A DNA stretch of 64,000 nucleotides from Diphasiastrum complanatum (taxonomy: Eukaryota > Streptophyta > Lycopodiopsida > Lycopodiales > Lycopodiaceae). The position numbers were made by a program, and so were the translations under genes. The notes below the pieces were generated by a model, which did no database searches, was not told where the DNA came from, and saw only the letters and a list, made by a program, of their open reading frames with translations. Positions 22,429 through 32,309 of the stretch are shown here, one piece after another. Position 1 is the stretch's first letter. Each line of letters begins with the position of its first letter. The stretch covers positions 15,934,711 through 15,998,710 of the forward strand of contig CM055097.1 of assembly GCA_029204225.1 (NCBI GenBank), written 5' to 3'.

Positions 22429-22433
22429 GCTAT
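22429..22433 (+). other. Target duplication GCTAT, left copy
   Basis: GCTAT at 22429-22433 recurs at 28468-28472, exactly flanking the two copia LTRs. Confidence 0.95.
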
Positions 22434-23083
22434 TGTGAAAGATTCAACTAGTTTCATCACATTTTGCAATATTTCCATATTTTGCATATTGAGGCCAAAA
22501 CTTGTTTTAGACTTAGAGGTTGACTTTTCAAAGTTCATTAGTCTAAATTTCATTTGAATAAACACTTTTTGAAAGTGTGGGAAAGATAGAATGCGAGTTT
22601 AAGTAGATTCAATTTGAATAAGTTGGGTACATTGAATCTAGACCCAAAATTGGTAAGGTTAGCATTTTGGTGGGAAAGCCAAGTGGCCAAATAGGGTTTG
22701 GACCTGCTATAAAAGGATGTAACTCGTGGAGAGAGTAATCTTCTCTCTTCTCTATCTCATTTCATGCTTATACATGGTTCTCTTGGGTTCTACTATCCAT
22801 TGGTGCACTATCTTGGTGATTGCTTGCAATTCTATGTGTAGAATGATCTATATTTGTTATTTTTGGATCCACACGTGTGAAATACAGTAGATTTCCGGTT
22901 TTGTATGGACAGCAACAGTACATAATCATTTCATTCAAGTTTGATCAAGTTCTATTAGTGTTTGCATCTCAAATTGTGTGTAGATGCTGATTTTTCTACA
23001 TTGGTGAAATTGGTAGTGTATTTCTCTTTCTAACCAAAGATCATTCAAGTAGATTGGATCTTAAGGATCTGAAATCTTTCACA
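22434..23083 (+). repeat. 5' LTR of copia element II
   Basis: It begins TGTGAAAGATTCAACTAG and ends GAAATCTTTCACA. A TATA-like CTATAAAAGG lies at about 22707-22716, just upstream of CTCGTGGAGAGAG, giving a plausible core promoter. The palindrome CACACGTGTG is at 22870-22879. Confidence 0.95.
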
Positions 23084-23095
23084 TGGTATCAGAGC
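23084..23095 (+). promoter_or_regulatory. Primer-binding site of copia element II
   Basis: TGGTATCAGAGC directly follows the LTR; it is the standard initiator tRNA-Met site. Confidence 0.95.
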
Positions 23096-23683
23096 TTGTG
23101 TTTCAGGTTATGAAGGAGGAAATCAGATCTATCAATGATTTGGTGAAGATATCAAGTCTAGAGCATGCTAGAGAGGATTCTACACCAAAATCGAATTTTT
23201 TGCCTTTGTAGATTGGATCTTTTGTAGATCAAAACACTAAATAGGTCAATATACTTGTTCAATTCCGTTTTTTGAATTCACATGCTGGATTTGGCCGATT
23301 TTTGGATCATTGGTTCAGCCTAAGTGGTGGCTTATAGATTGCATATCAAATTTTCAGCATTTGCATGTAGATTTGGAATAGTCAATTTTTTGTGATTTTG
23401 TCAAAACCCTAATTTTGATTGGATCTCTATATAGTGAGGTTGCTGGACTTCATTTGAGTGTGTTTCAATCTTAGGAAGTGGCAAAAGTCATTAGATTGAG
23501 GATAGATCATAGGTTGATCAAGATTCCATGATTCTATGTGTTGATTTGCTTGGATAAGTGCTAGAAGAGCATTTGTGAGATAGTTTCAAATCTTGGTGAT
23601 TTCTTTTGAAAGCATTTGTTGTTGTTCAAAGGAGTGCTTTGTGCATTGAAACTGGTTGAAAGAGAAGATCAGGTCATTGCTAC
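23096..23683 (+). other. Leader of copia element II
   Basis: About 590 bases without a long frame between the primer site and the gag start codon at 23684. Confidence 0.7.
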
Positions 23684-25270
23684 ATGGCAACCTCAATTGG
23701 AGTCATGTTGGAAGCCAATGATAGGCTTACCTCAAGTCACTATTCATTATGGAAAGTGAGGATGGAGTCACTTCTTGAGATGAATGATGTTTTGGATATT
23801 GTTGTAGGTTTGGAGGAGAGACCAGCAACACAACAAGATCAATCGAGGTATGACAAGAGGGCCAAAAAGGCTCTACACATGATAAAGATGAATGTCACCA
23901 ATGAACTTCTCAAAGAAGTTGGTAAGTGCACATCATCTTTGGAAGCTTGGAATTCATTGAAGAAGCTTTATGAATCCAAGTCTACTTCTAGAGTGTTGAC
24001 TCTAAGAAGGCAAATTTTTTCATGTTTGCAAAAGAATGAAGAAAGTCCAAGTACTTTTGTTTTGAGAATGAAAGCATTGAATGATGAGTTAGCTTGCATA
24101 GATGAAAGTATTAAGGAAGGAGAGCTTATTCAAGTGATTCTTAATGGCTTGTTGGATGCTCATGCTAACATTGTTCAAAGTATTGCTATTCCAAAGACTT
24201 TGCCAAGTCTGATGGATCTTCAAGAGATCTTGATCAATGAGGAATATAGGCTTCAAGCAAGAGGTGGACCTACATCGACACTTCAAGAGGATGCTAAGTT
24301 CACAAAGGGCAAATTCAAGGGCAAAACCAAAAGCAAGTGGTCTAAAGGGCAAGATCAAGTGGATGTTTCTTCAAGTGGCAAAAAGAAGGATAGATCAAAG
24401 CTCAAGTGCTTCTATTGTGGCATCAAAGGACACTTTGCAAGTGAGTGCTACAAGAAGAAGAGAGATCAAGGAGACAAACAAGGTAATCTTACTCTGGATG
24501 AGGATGGTTTGGATGTGCAAGATGCAAATGATGATGCTTTTGTGAAGTCTTCATGTATGCTTGCTAATGATGGAGATCTAGATCCTTGGTGGATTGATAG
24601 TGGAGCAAGTTCACACATGACCTTTCACAAAGAGTACTTCACTTCTTTGTTGGCATATGGAGATGACAAGAGAGTGATCTACACGGCCAATGATGGTGAG
24701 TGTGCAATCAAAGGGATTGGCACAATTCCTATTTCTCTCTCTACAAATAGGAATGTTCATTTGGAGGATGTCTTGTTTATTCCATCTATTACCAAGAATT
24801 TGCTTAGTGTGAGTCAAATTCTAAGTAAGGGCCTCAAGGTGGAGTTTGATGGAGATGCTTGTTTGATCAAAAGGAAGGATGTCTTGATTGGAAAAGGTAA
24901 AAGGCAAGGGAAGTTGTTCAAACTTGATGCTTGTGTTATTGCTAACCAAGTTGGATGTGTTGCAAGGGAGCAAATTTCTATTCAAGAGGTTTGGCACAAA
25001 AGAATGGGACACCTCAACTTCAAGTCATTGGAGGTAATGGCAAGGAAGAAGGTTGTGATTGGTCTTCCAAGTTCCTTAAGTAATGACAAGCATGTTTGTG
25101 AGTCTTGTACTTTGTCTAAGTCACATAGACTACCTTATACTAGATCTATTTCTAGATCTACAAAGCCTTTTCAACTTGTACATTCGGATATTCATGGATT
25201 TACTACAATTAGCAATAGTGGAGCTAAGATGTATGTAACATTCATTGATGATTTTAGTAGATTTTGTTGA
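23684..25270 (+). pseudogene. Copia gag, protease and start of integrase
   Basis: The frame opens with an ATG at 23684 and runs 528 codons. Residues about 10-190 are a copia (UBN2-type) gag, with SHYSLWKVRMESLL and FVLRMKALNDEL. A zinc knuckle CFYCGIKGHFASEC follows at residues 242-255 (CX2CX4HX4C, intact). The protease has the catalytic triad DSG at residue 305 (WWIDSGASSHMTF). The GAG-pre-integrase zinc region VWHKRMGHLNFKSLEVM with a Cys pair (CESC) and the first integrase aspartate (HSDIHG, about residue 501) come next. The stop at 25268-25270 (TGA) stands where copia proteins have Trp (SRFCW), so a single TGG to TGA change ended the frame; the polyprotein continues in frame after it. Confidence 0.95.
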
Positions 25271-26160
25271 ATCTATCTACTAAAGAGCAAGGATGAAGTG
25301 TATGATGTCTTTGTCAAGTTCAAGAATGCAAGGGAGAACCAATTCTCCACAAAGATCAAGTGCTTGAGATGTGACAATGGTGGTGAGTACATATCTAACA
25401 AGTTCAAGGCCTTTTGTGATGAGCATGGGATCAAGAGGGAGTATACAACATCAAGGACCCCACAACAAAATGGAGTGGCTGAAAGGAAGAATAGAACTTT
25501 ATGTGAAAGTGCTATAGCTATGAGGTTAAGTGCTAATCTTGACAAACCATTTTGGGATCAAGCTTTGTTGTGTGCCAATTTTTTGTGCAATAGGTGGCCG
25601 AGTGCTATTTTGGATGGAAGGACACCTTTTGAGATGCTATTCAAGAGGAGGCCGAGTGTCAACTTTCTAAGAACCTTTGGATGCACATGCTATGTCAACA
25701 TTACTCTTGATGATAGGACCAAGGAGGATCCATCTTCAAGAAGAGGTATTTTTGTTGGATATAGTGAGGTGAGTAAAGCCTACAAGGTTTACATTCCTTC
25801 TACTAACAAAGTGATTGTTGGTAGAGATGTTATTTTTGATGAGGGAAACATTCCAAAGGTGTCTTCAAGCATGATTGATGGTAAAGTAGATGGATCTAAC
25901 ATTCTTGATGTTGATGAGAAGGATCCTACTTTGGATGGTGGTGATGATGGACCTTCATCAAGTCAAAAGCCAAGGAGAACATCAAGAGAAAGACAAGTAC
26001 CTTCAAGGCTCACATATGATCAAAAGGGTAAGCAAGTAGTTTCTGGAAATTATGTTGTTTTCCTAACCTCTTTGGATGAGCCTACAAGTGTAGATCAAGC
26101 AAGGAAAGAAGAGGAGTGGATCCAGGCAATGGATCTTGAGTATCGATCTCTTATGAAGAG
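25271..26160 (+). pseudogene. Copia integrase, remaining part
   Basis: In frame with the upstream polyprotein after one nonsense codon. It carries the second catalytic aspartate (RCDNGGEYIS, about 25373) and the glutamate block PQQNGVAERKNRTL, giving the DDE set together with the upstream Asp. It continues through the GKR-like C-terminal block (FLRTFGCTCYVN, RRGIFVGYSEVSKAYKVY) and the Ser/Arg linker RRTSRERQVPSRL to EEWIQAMDLEYRSLMKSGT. At that point copia polyproteins normally enter reverse transcriptase (N-x-T-W), but here homology stops. Confidence 0.9.
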
Positions 26161-27228
26161 TGGGACATCTTTTGGAAGATCTTCTTGTGTACATGGAGCT
26201 ATGCAAGTGGATGGATGTTATCTTGCTGTAAAATCAAGTAATGGATCTGGAAAAAAAAATTTATTCAATGACTTTGATGGTCAAGTTGAAGATCAAGAGG
26301 TTGATCTCAAAGCGCTTCAACTAGTCAAAAGGGAAGTTGGCAATTTGGAGCTAGTCAAGAGCATCAAAGGAGGGATAATTGGCAAGGGTGTTATGGATCT
26401 GTTTTTGCAGCATATTGAAGACTCAAGTAAGGTCAAAGGAGCAGAAAGGAAGTGTTGTTCAAGTTTACTTTACTTGTTCTATCTCATGTTTGAGCAATTT
26501 CATGTGGATGTGTGCAAATTGTCAAGATATGGTAAAACTAGCTACATTGGTGAGCATTGTTTTGATGTTGAATTTGTACTAGCATTCTTGGCTGATTTTG
26601 CTGATGGAAATGAAGCTATTGGAGGTTCATTATGTCACTCATCCATAGCTAAGTTCTCAAGTGTTGAGATACTTGGTGCCAATACTTGGAGATTGTCAAT
26701 TTTTGGTGAATTCATGGTCATTTTCTTGTGTCAAGTAGATCTTGAAGATGGACTAGTGCAAACTACTTGGTTTATGGAGTCATGTGGTGCTGGATTGGCA
26801 TCATTAATGTACTCACCTACTCATGGATTTCCAAGGTTTGATGGTTTCTTGTGGCAAGATGAAGATGGAGGCTCATTCATGGAGTATCATGGTGGATACA
26901 AGGCAACAAAGGACAAAGAAGGAGGAGACATGCAAGCAAAAGTTGATCACTCACATTTATTGTTTGTTTGCTGTATTTTTCCAGAGAGTTCAGAGTTGGA
27001 AGCATGGTGGAATCATTTCATTTACATTCTATTTGATTCTTCATGTTCTAGTCACATTTTTACATGTAAAATTGATGTAAGAAATAGTGAAGCATCCCAA
27101 GTGGACACTATTCTCTATATCAATTATGGTTGTTTCTATTTTGAGCATTACATGATCATTGAAAGGTGATCTATTCTTAGGAAGAAGATCATTCTTATGA
27201 TGGATCAAAGTTCTATTGGCAAAAACTA
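26161..27228 (+). other. Foreign 1.07 kb open segment replacing reverse transcriptase
   Basis: The frame continues without a stop from the integrase to 27169, about 335 codons past the last copia homology, but none of the RT blocks (KARLVARG, QLDV, YGLKQ, YVDD) is present in any frame. The predicted peptide is unlike copia pol and was not recognised (for example ANTWRLSIFGEFMVIF, GFPRFDGFLWQDEDGG, GSFMEYHGGYKATKDKEGG). Near its end NSEASQVDT (27086-27112) matches the shifted frame NTVKHPKWT/SEASKVDT in copia-like element I at about 7583-7606, with 21 of 23 bases shared. It may be a captured gene fragment, a swapped module from a non-autonomous relative, or untranslated TE sequence that happens to be open. 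Confidence 0.65.
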
Positions 27229-27822
27229 TGCTAGGAGCATTGGAAGCTAGGAAAGCGAGTTTTGAGGTACATCATTGGAACTCGAGATTTTGGCATATTG
27301 TATGAGGGATCATCACCTAATATTTTTGGATTTTCAGATTCGGACTATGCTGGAGATGTAATGGATAGGAAATCCATTAGTTCTTATTGTATTTTCATAG
27401 GTGATGGAGCTATATCATGGATGTCAAAGAAACAAGCCACTATCTCATTGTCATCTAGTGAGGCCGAGTACAAAGCTCTTACACATTGCACAAAGGAGAT
27501 GGTATGGATCAAGAGGATGATCAAGGATCTTCACTTGCTGGATTTTTCAGAGAGCCCAATCATCTTTTGTGACAATCAATCAGCCCAAAGAATGGCATCC
27601 AATCCTATCTTTCATGCTAGGAGCAAGCATATTGAGATACAATATCATTTTGTGAGAGAGCGAGTCATTGCAAAGGAGGTGGAGCTTCAACATGTGTCTT
27701 CAAGGGAATGTGTAGCTGATATCTTCACCAAAGCATTGGGAAAAGACTTGTTCATGAAGCATAGGACTTCACTTGGAATATTATCAAAGTCTATGCTAAA
27801 ACTAGTTGAAGAGGGAGTGTGA
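27229..27822 (+). pseudogene. Copia RNase H domain
   Basis: Copia homology resumes with EHWKLGKRVLRYI and continues through the RNase H residues: FSDSDYAGD (Asp), SSSEAEYKAL (Glu), FCDNQSAQRMASNP (Asp) and KHIEIQYHFVRERV, ending ADIFTKALGKDLF and LVEEGV. All four acidic positions look intact. The start is not a true ATG; the domain was part of the polyprotein and here follows the foreign segment after stops at about 27167-27250. Confidence 0.9.
27808..27817 (+). promoter_or_regulatory. Polypurine tract of copia element II
   Basis: GAAGAGGGAG lies immediately before the 3' LTR start TGTGAAAG and overlaps the last codons of the RNase H frame. Confidence 0.85.
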
Positions 27823-28467
27823 AAGATTCAACTAGTTTCATCACATTTTGCAATATTTACATATTTGGCATATTGAAGCCAAAACTTGTTTTAGACTTAG
27901 AGGTTGACTTTTCAAAGTTTATTAGTCTAAATTTCATTTTAATAAACACTTTTTGAAAGTGTGGAAAAGATAGAATGCGAGTTTGAGTAGATTCAATTTG
28001 AATAAGTTGGGTACATTGAATCTAGACCCAAAATTGGTAGGGTTAGCATTTTGGTGGGAAAGCCAAGTGGCCAAATAGGATTTGGACCTGCTATAAAAGG
28101 ATGTAACTCGTGGAGAGAGTAATCTTCTCTCTTCTCTATCTCATTTCATGCTTATACATGGTTCTCTTGGGTTCTACTATCCATTGGTGCACTATCTTGG
28201 TGATTGCTTGCAATTGTATGTGTAGAATGATCTATATTTGTTATTTTTGGATCCACACGTGTGAAATACAGTAGCTTTCTGATTTTGTACGAACAGCAAC
28301 AGTACATAATCATTTCATTCAAGTTTGATCAAGTTCTATTAGTGTTTGCATCTCAAATTGTGTGTAGATGCTGATTTTTCTACATTGGTGAAATTGGTAG
28401 TGTATTTCTCTTTCTAACCAAAGATCATTCAAGTAGATTGGATCTTAAGGATCTGAAATCTTTCACA
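27818..28467 (+). repeat. 3' LTR of copia element II
   Basis: 650 bases, same length as the 5' LTR with about 15 substitutions and no indels by eye. It carries the palindrome CACACGTGTG at 28254-28263. Confidence 0.95.
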
Positions 28468-28472
28468 GCTAT
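28468..28472 (+). other. Target duplication GCTAT, right copy
   Basis: Direct partner of 22429-22433. Confidence 0.95.
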
Positions 28473-29057
28473 GTGCCAGCCAACTTAAAAATTTGAAAGC
28501 GGCCTTACAACTGGCGCTTTTACCGAACACTGAATCCCAAAAGGTAATCAGAGTCAGTTTGAGAAAAATCCCACTTTATTAATAAATCTGAGAAGGTTAT
28601 ATTTCAAGTGTGTGACCGACCCTAGTCTCCGGGGCGCTAGCATGCCAAGGCGAGAGCCATGACAACATTCCAGCAAGGGAGGCTAAGACTTGGTTGGAGC
28701 TCGCCCTGAGTCGCAACCCGCACTCCCCTATAGTATTGGTGTGATTCGGCACCCCCCCTCATACCAAGCACTCTACCCAAGCTGGTAAAGCACATTTTTC
28801 TCTCTCTAGGATTTTCTCTTTCTAGAAAGTCATTTTCTCTCTCTAGATTTTATTGATCCCCAAGCTTCCTTTAATCATGCCTAGATCGTGTGAGGTGATT
28901 GCACATCGATCTGAGCTCTCTGGACTCCGCTAGAACCGACGAACGGCTGGATTCTGGTCACAGTGGCGTCGGGAGCAGCGCCGGCGCCGTTGGCGCCGGG
29001 AGCAGCAGGGGCGCTGTTGGCGCCGGAAGTAAAGCTTGTAAAGGTAGCTTTACAACA

Positions 29058-29062
29058 CTATG
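29058..29062 (+). other. Target duplication CTATG, right copy
   Basis: Direct partner of 21822-21826. Confidence 0.85.
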
Positions 29063-29331
29063 CGTGTCTTTGACGTTGGCAGTCGTGGCGATTTAAAACT
29101 TAAGACTGTAAAGAATGAAAGTGAAGGGGGTTGGAGAAAAGATAGGGAGTTGAGAAATGGAAAAAAAAAAAAGTGAGGGAAAAACTTTGGCAACAAATTA
29201 GGCACAGAAGATTGGGGGGGGGAAGAGAATGGATGTACAAATGTCTTTAGAAAAAGAAGAGGGCAAATAAGAAAGAGAAAGCAGAAAAAATGTTGAAAAC
29301 AGGGAAATAAAATTGAGTCCATGAATGCTTT

Positions 29332-29673
29332 TTGTTGAACTTCATTCTTTCATTCTTTTCATTTCTTTTTTATAGGATACAAATAAGAGATCATCAGTTC
29401 ATTGGGCATGTTCAATCTATTTGCCCTTCTTGTCTTCAGCATCTCGATTCTGTCGGTGGATCGCAACAACCAATCGGACGAAACAGAGCTACACATAAGG
29501 ATTACGAGCAGATTGGGCCAAACATTGGGTGCATGTTTTCCATAAAGCCCATCGTATACCATCGTTCCACGCATCAGATGAAATGTAAGATCTGCCCTTA
29601 TTGCCACCAGAGCCATAACATAGTCTTAAATAAGCTCAAGGCTACGAGCACTGCCTTCTACCATTCTGGTTGA
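29332..29673 (+). pseudogene. Unrecognised ORF with CxxC and CPYC motifs
   Basis: A 113-codon frame. From the QIRDHQFIGH block onward it looks protein-like: CPSC, then GGSQQPIGRNRATH, GPNIGCMFSIKPIVYHR, MKCKICPYC and KLKATSTAFYHSG. The two paired-cysteine clusters suggest a zinc-binding fold. After the stop at 29671-29673, protein-like sequence seems to continue in another frame (LYEVLDLAR/CVVTSCRDIWIFFDEEGQLFRIGYY), suggesting a longer decayed gene, perhaps a retroelement ORF. I could not assign a family. Confidence 0.35.
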
Positions 29674-30600
29674 GAATGCAGAAGGGCTATGAGGTTGGTT
29701 GGTGTCAGCTTTATGAGGTTCTCGACCTTGCTAGGTAATGTGTAGTCACATCTTGTCGTGATATATGGATATTTTTTGATGAAGAGGGTCAGTTGTTCCG
29801 CATCGGGTATTATATAGAACTTCTGGTAGTAATGTTGGTGTACTGAAGTAGGTCCACCATGAATATCATCAGAGTGGGGAGGGACGGTGGAGGTGGATGG
29901 AAGGTCTATTTTTTGAGGAGATGAAGCAATAGGGGTGGAGAAGCAACGTGGGGTGAGGTGGTGCGAGTCGGAGAGGCATATTCTAGCTCAGGCATGGTGG
30001 GGTTGCATTGGAGTGTGGAGGTGGTGGCTTGGCTTGAGCGGCGTATTGGAGATCTTGGTCGAAGGTGTGGTCTCCACCAGTTTGGAGGTCGAAATGGAAA
30101 AAAGTGAGCTAGAGTTGTTTGTAGTCGATGATGGAGGTGAATTCGATGAATGGGAAGTCTAAAATGGTGCAGGGATGGCGGATGGACGGATCTTGGACAA
30201 TGGCATTATGGTTTGCAATTATCGCATGGTGGCAGAGGATGAGGGTGGTGGGGTGGTATTGGTGGCAATTATAATATAGGGCATGGAGCTCGTTGTAGGC
30301 TAGGCAGAGGGCATTTGGAAGGGCTGCGGTAGTTGTGCAGCAGTGCTTGATGTGCTCTGCAAGGGCTTCTGTTGGTGGCTCTGGTGAAGCTACTGGCTTG
30401 TACTCCAGTGCATACTGTACCTGTCATGTGTTGTGAAGGTGAAGGGAGAAACGGGAGTGGAACGAAGAGAGGGGGATCTTGCATGTGATCTAGCTTCAAT
30501 TGGAAGCGTCAATCATGAGGAAAAGTAATAATGGCGCAAGGTGCCATAAACTATGGGTTTTGGATTGGAGGGTCAAAAATAGGGTTTCCCCTAATGATTC
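29674..30600. other. G-rich stretch, decayed continuation of the ORF above
   Basis: The first 150 bases may continue the CxxC protein in a shifted frame. The remainder (29900-30480) is rich in GGTGG words with only short frames on either strand; no gene is supported. Confidence 0.35.
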
Positions 30601-30601
30601 A

Positions 30602-31500
30602 TCTAACAGGTCCAACTGGTCTCCAGAACGAAAATGCTCTCCTTCATGTAGACTGTTCTTGAGTCAACTTTCGTGAAAAATCGGATGCATTTGAGCTCCT
30701 TCTAGGAGGTCCAACTGGTAAGCTAAGGATCCGATCTTTTACAAGATCTAACATAGTCCTCTGTACCTAGGGGACCATTTGTATTGCTTGCCAGTACGCA
30801 TTACACTAGAATCCTATAGGATTCTTCAATACTCCCAAACTCCCATTTGAAAGTCTCAAGGCGATTATTTCAGATTAGCATAATGCCAGTTCCTATCTTG
30901 GGTACACTAGACATTCTTACGTGCTATCTATAGCATTTCCTGCATGTAGAAAATCCGATACCTTCTAAAACTTGATCATACGAGTCTCTAACGAAATGAG
31001 TGATATAGGTTTAAAACTGTACATAAGCATGAACGGGCTATAGTTGATAGCCAAATGCTTACTATAACTTAATCTCCATCAAGGATAACTTCCTCTCCGA
31101 GGAGATTGCAATCAAAATGTAGATATCATCTGATCTTTTGATCACATAGGTAAACATGTTCTTAAACGATCAAGTATAACTAGAATCTGAACTATGATTC
31201 GTCAATCATAATTCATCGGATTCTTGTCCTATACTTAATAAGAGAACGCGATACCCTAGCATCGGCAACTCAATCAAGGGCAGATACACTTCCCAATGAG
31301 ATTGCCACCGGAAAATATCCAAAAATGCCCTTACTTTAGCCATGGCACAAAGTGTCATTCCAAAGTTAGGGTCCAATCTAGAATACGTCTAGAATTTACT
31401 CTTAAGTTCTAATCTAGAATAATTTAAGATTCATCGGAATCCCATTACGTGAAGTTCTAACTTTTGGCAACCAACAACTCTCCAACTCTCCTGAGTCTCT
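30602..31500. repeat. Dispersed repeat copy A (partner at 38099-38770)
   Basis: Several blocks match the region at 38099-38770 in the same order: AGGTCCAA(C/T)TG(G/A)TCTCCAGAA, (A)TGAAAAAT(C/G)GGATG, CTAATCTAGAATAA and (G)TGAAGTT(C/T)T(A/G)ACTTTTGG. A dyad TGATTCGTCAATCA is at about 31195. No coding frame is conserved, so it is probably non-coding transposon sequence. Confidence 0.6.
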
Positions 31501-32252
31501 ATCTGTTTGTGCAATCTTGCTATTTATTAGTACTTTTCATTTTGTTTTCTGAATGATATCAAACAATAAGTGAATTTAATAAATGTGTTCATAAAGATTG
31601 CAATCAAAACCTTTGCAATATGATTTATTTATGAGCCTATTAAAACATACCTTATTGTCTCTCTTGACTATTGTTGATACATGTGTCATTGATCTTCTTT
31701 TCATTGCTTATCAACACCAACACCACATTAAACAATTAAAAAGTTTAATAGTGTATTGATTAAAAAAAAATTAAATAACAAATATAACATTATCTATCTA
31801 TTGTATTTTTTTTTACAATCTTTACTAAATCTAATTCTAAATAAGCGACAATTTAAAATCTTCAATAAATTTAACTATAAATTAGTTGTACAATCTAATG
31901 TAGATTTGTCGATTGTTCTTCCAGCATCATTATTTGACTTCTTGATTTCGTTTGAAATCTCGTGAGCAGTGCATGCAGACTTCTATTTACATACAATTCT
32001 AAAAAATATTCAACTTAGACTAGTTACAATATGTTTACAATAGTCAAAAGATATAATTTCAATTTATCTATAATCTATGATATCTAGATCTAACATATAT
32101 ATAGTCTCAAAACTAAAATCATAATACATCTAAACAAGTATCAATTTCAATCCTAAATGCATTTAACTTTCAATCTACAATTCAAAAATCATTCAACTTT
32201 ACAACATCTATAATTCAAAAGAACATGTTGATAATGAATACTCATCAAGCAA

Positions 32253-32309
<57 letters not shown>

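Larger units (their letters stand above)
22434..28467 (+). mobile_element. Complete Ty1/copia element II with foreign segment in place of RT
   Basis: Two 650-base LTRs (22434-23083 and 27818-28467), both running from TGTGAAAG to CTTTCACA, flank an internal region with primer site, gag, protease, integrase, an unrelated open segment, RNase H and polypurine tract. A perfect 5-base target duplication GCTAT frames the whole. I count about 15 mismatches between the LTRs (about 2.3 percent), so the insertion is fairly recent. The reverse transcriptase is missing, so the copy cannot move on its own. Confidence 0.95.
21827..29057 (-). mobile_element. Solo gypsy LTR, split by the copia insertion
   Basis: The LTR occupies 21827-22433 and 28473-29057 (1192 bases in all). 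It starts TGTAGCG and ends CTTTACAACA on the plus strand, the same ends as the LTR at 1297-2214, and is flanked by a perfect 5-base duplication CTATG. No internal element sequence remains, so it is a solo LTR left by recombination between two LTRs. A copia element (22434-28467) later inserted into it. Internal tandem repeats are present at 22031-22172 and 22341-22414. Confidence 0.85.

Noticed and set aside
22119-22565. 148-codon minus-strand frame
   Set aside because: Crosses the boundary between the solo gypsy LTR and the copia LTR, so it cannot be an old gene.
29935-30162. 75-codon Trp/Gly/Val-rich frame
   Set aside because: Composition follows the GGTGG-rich DNA; no domain.
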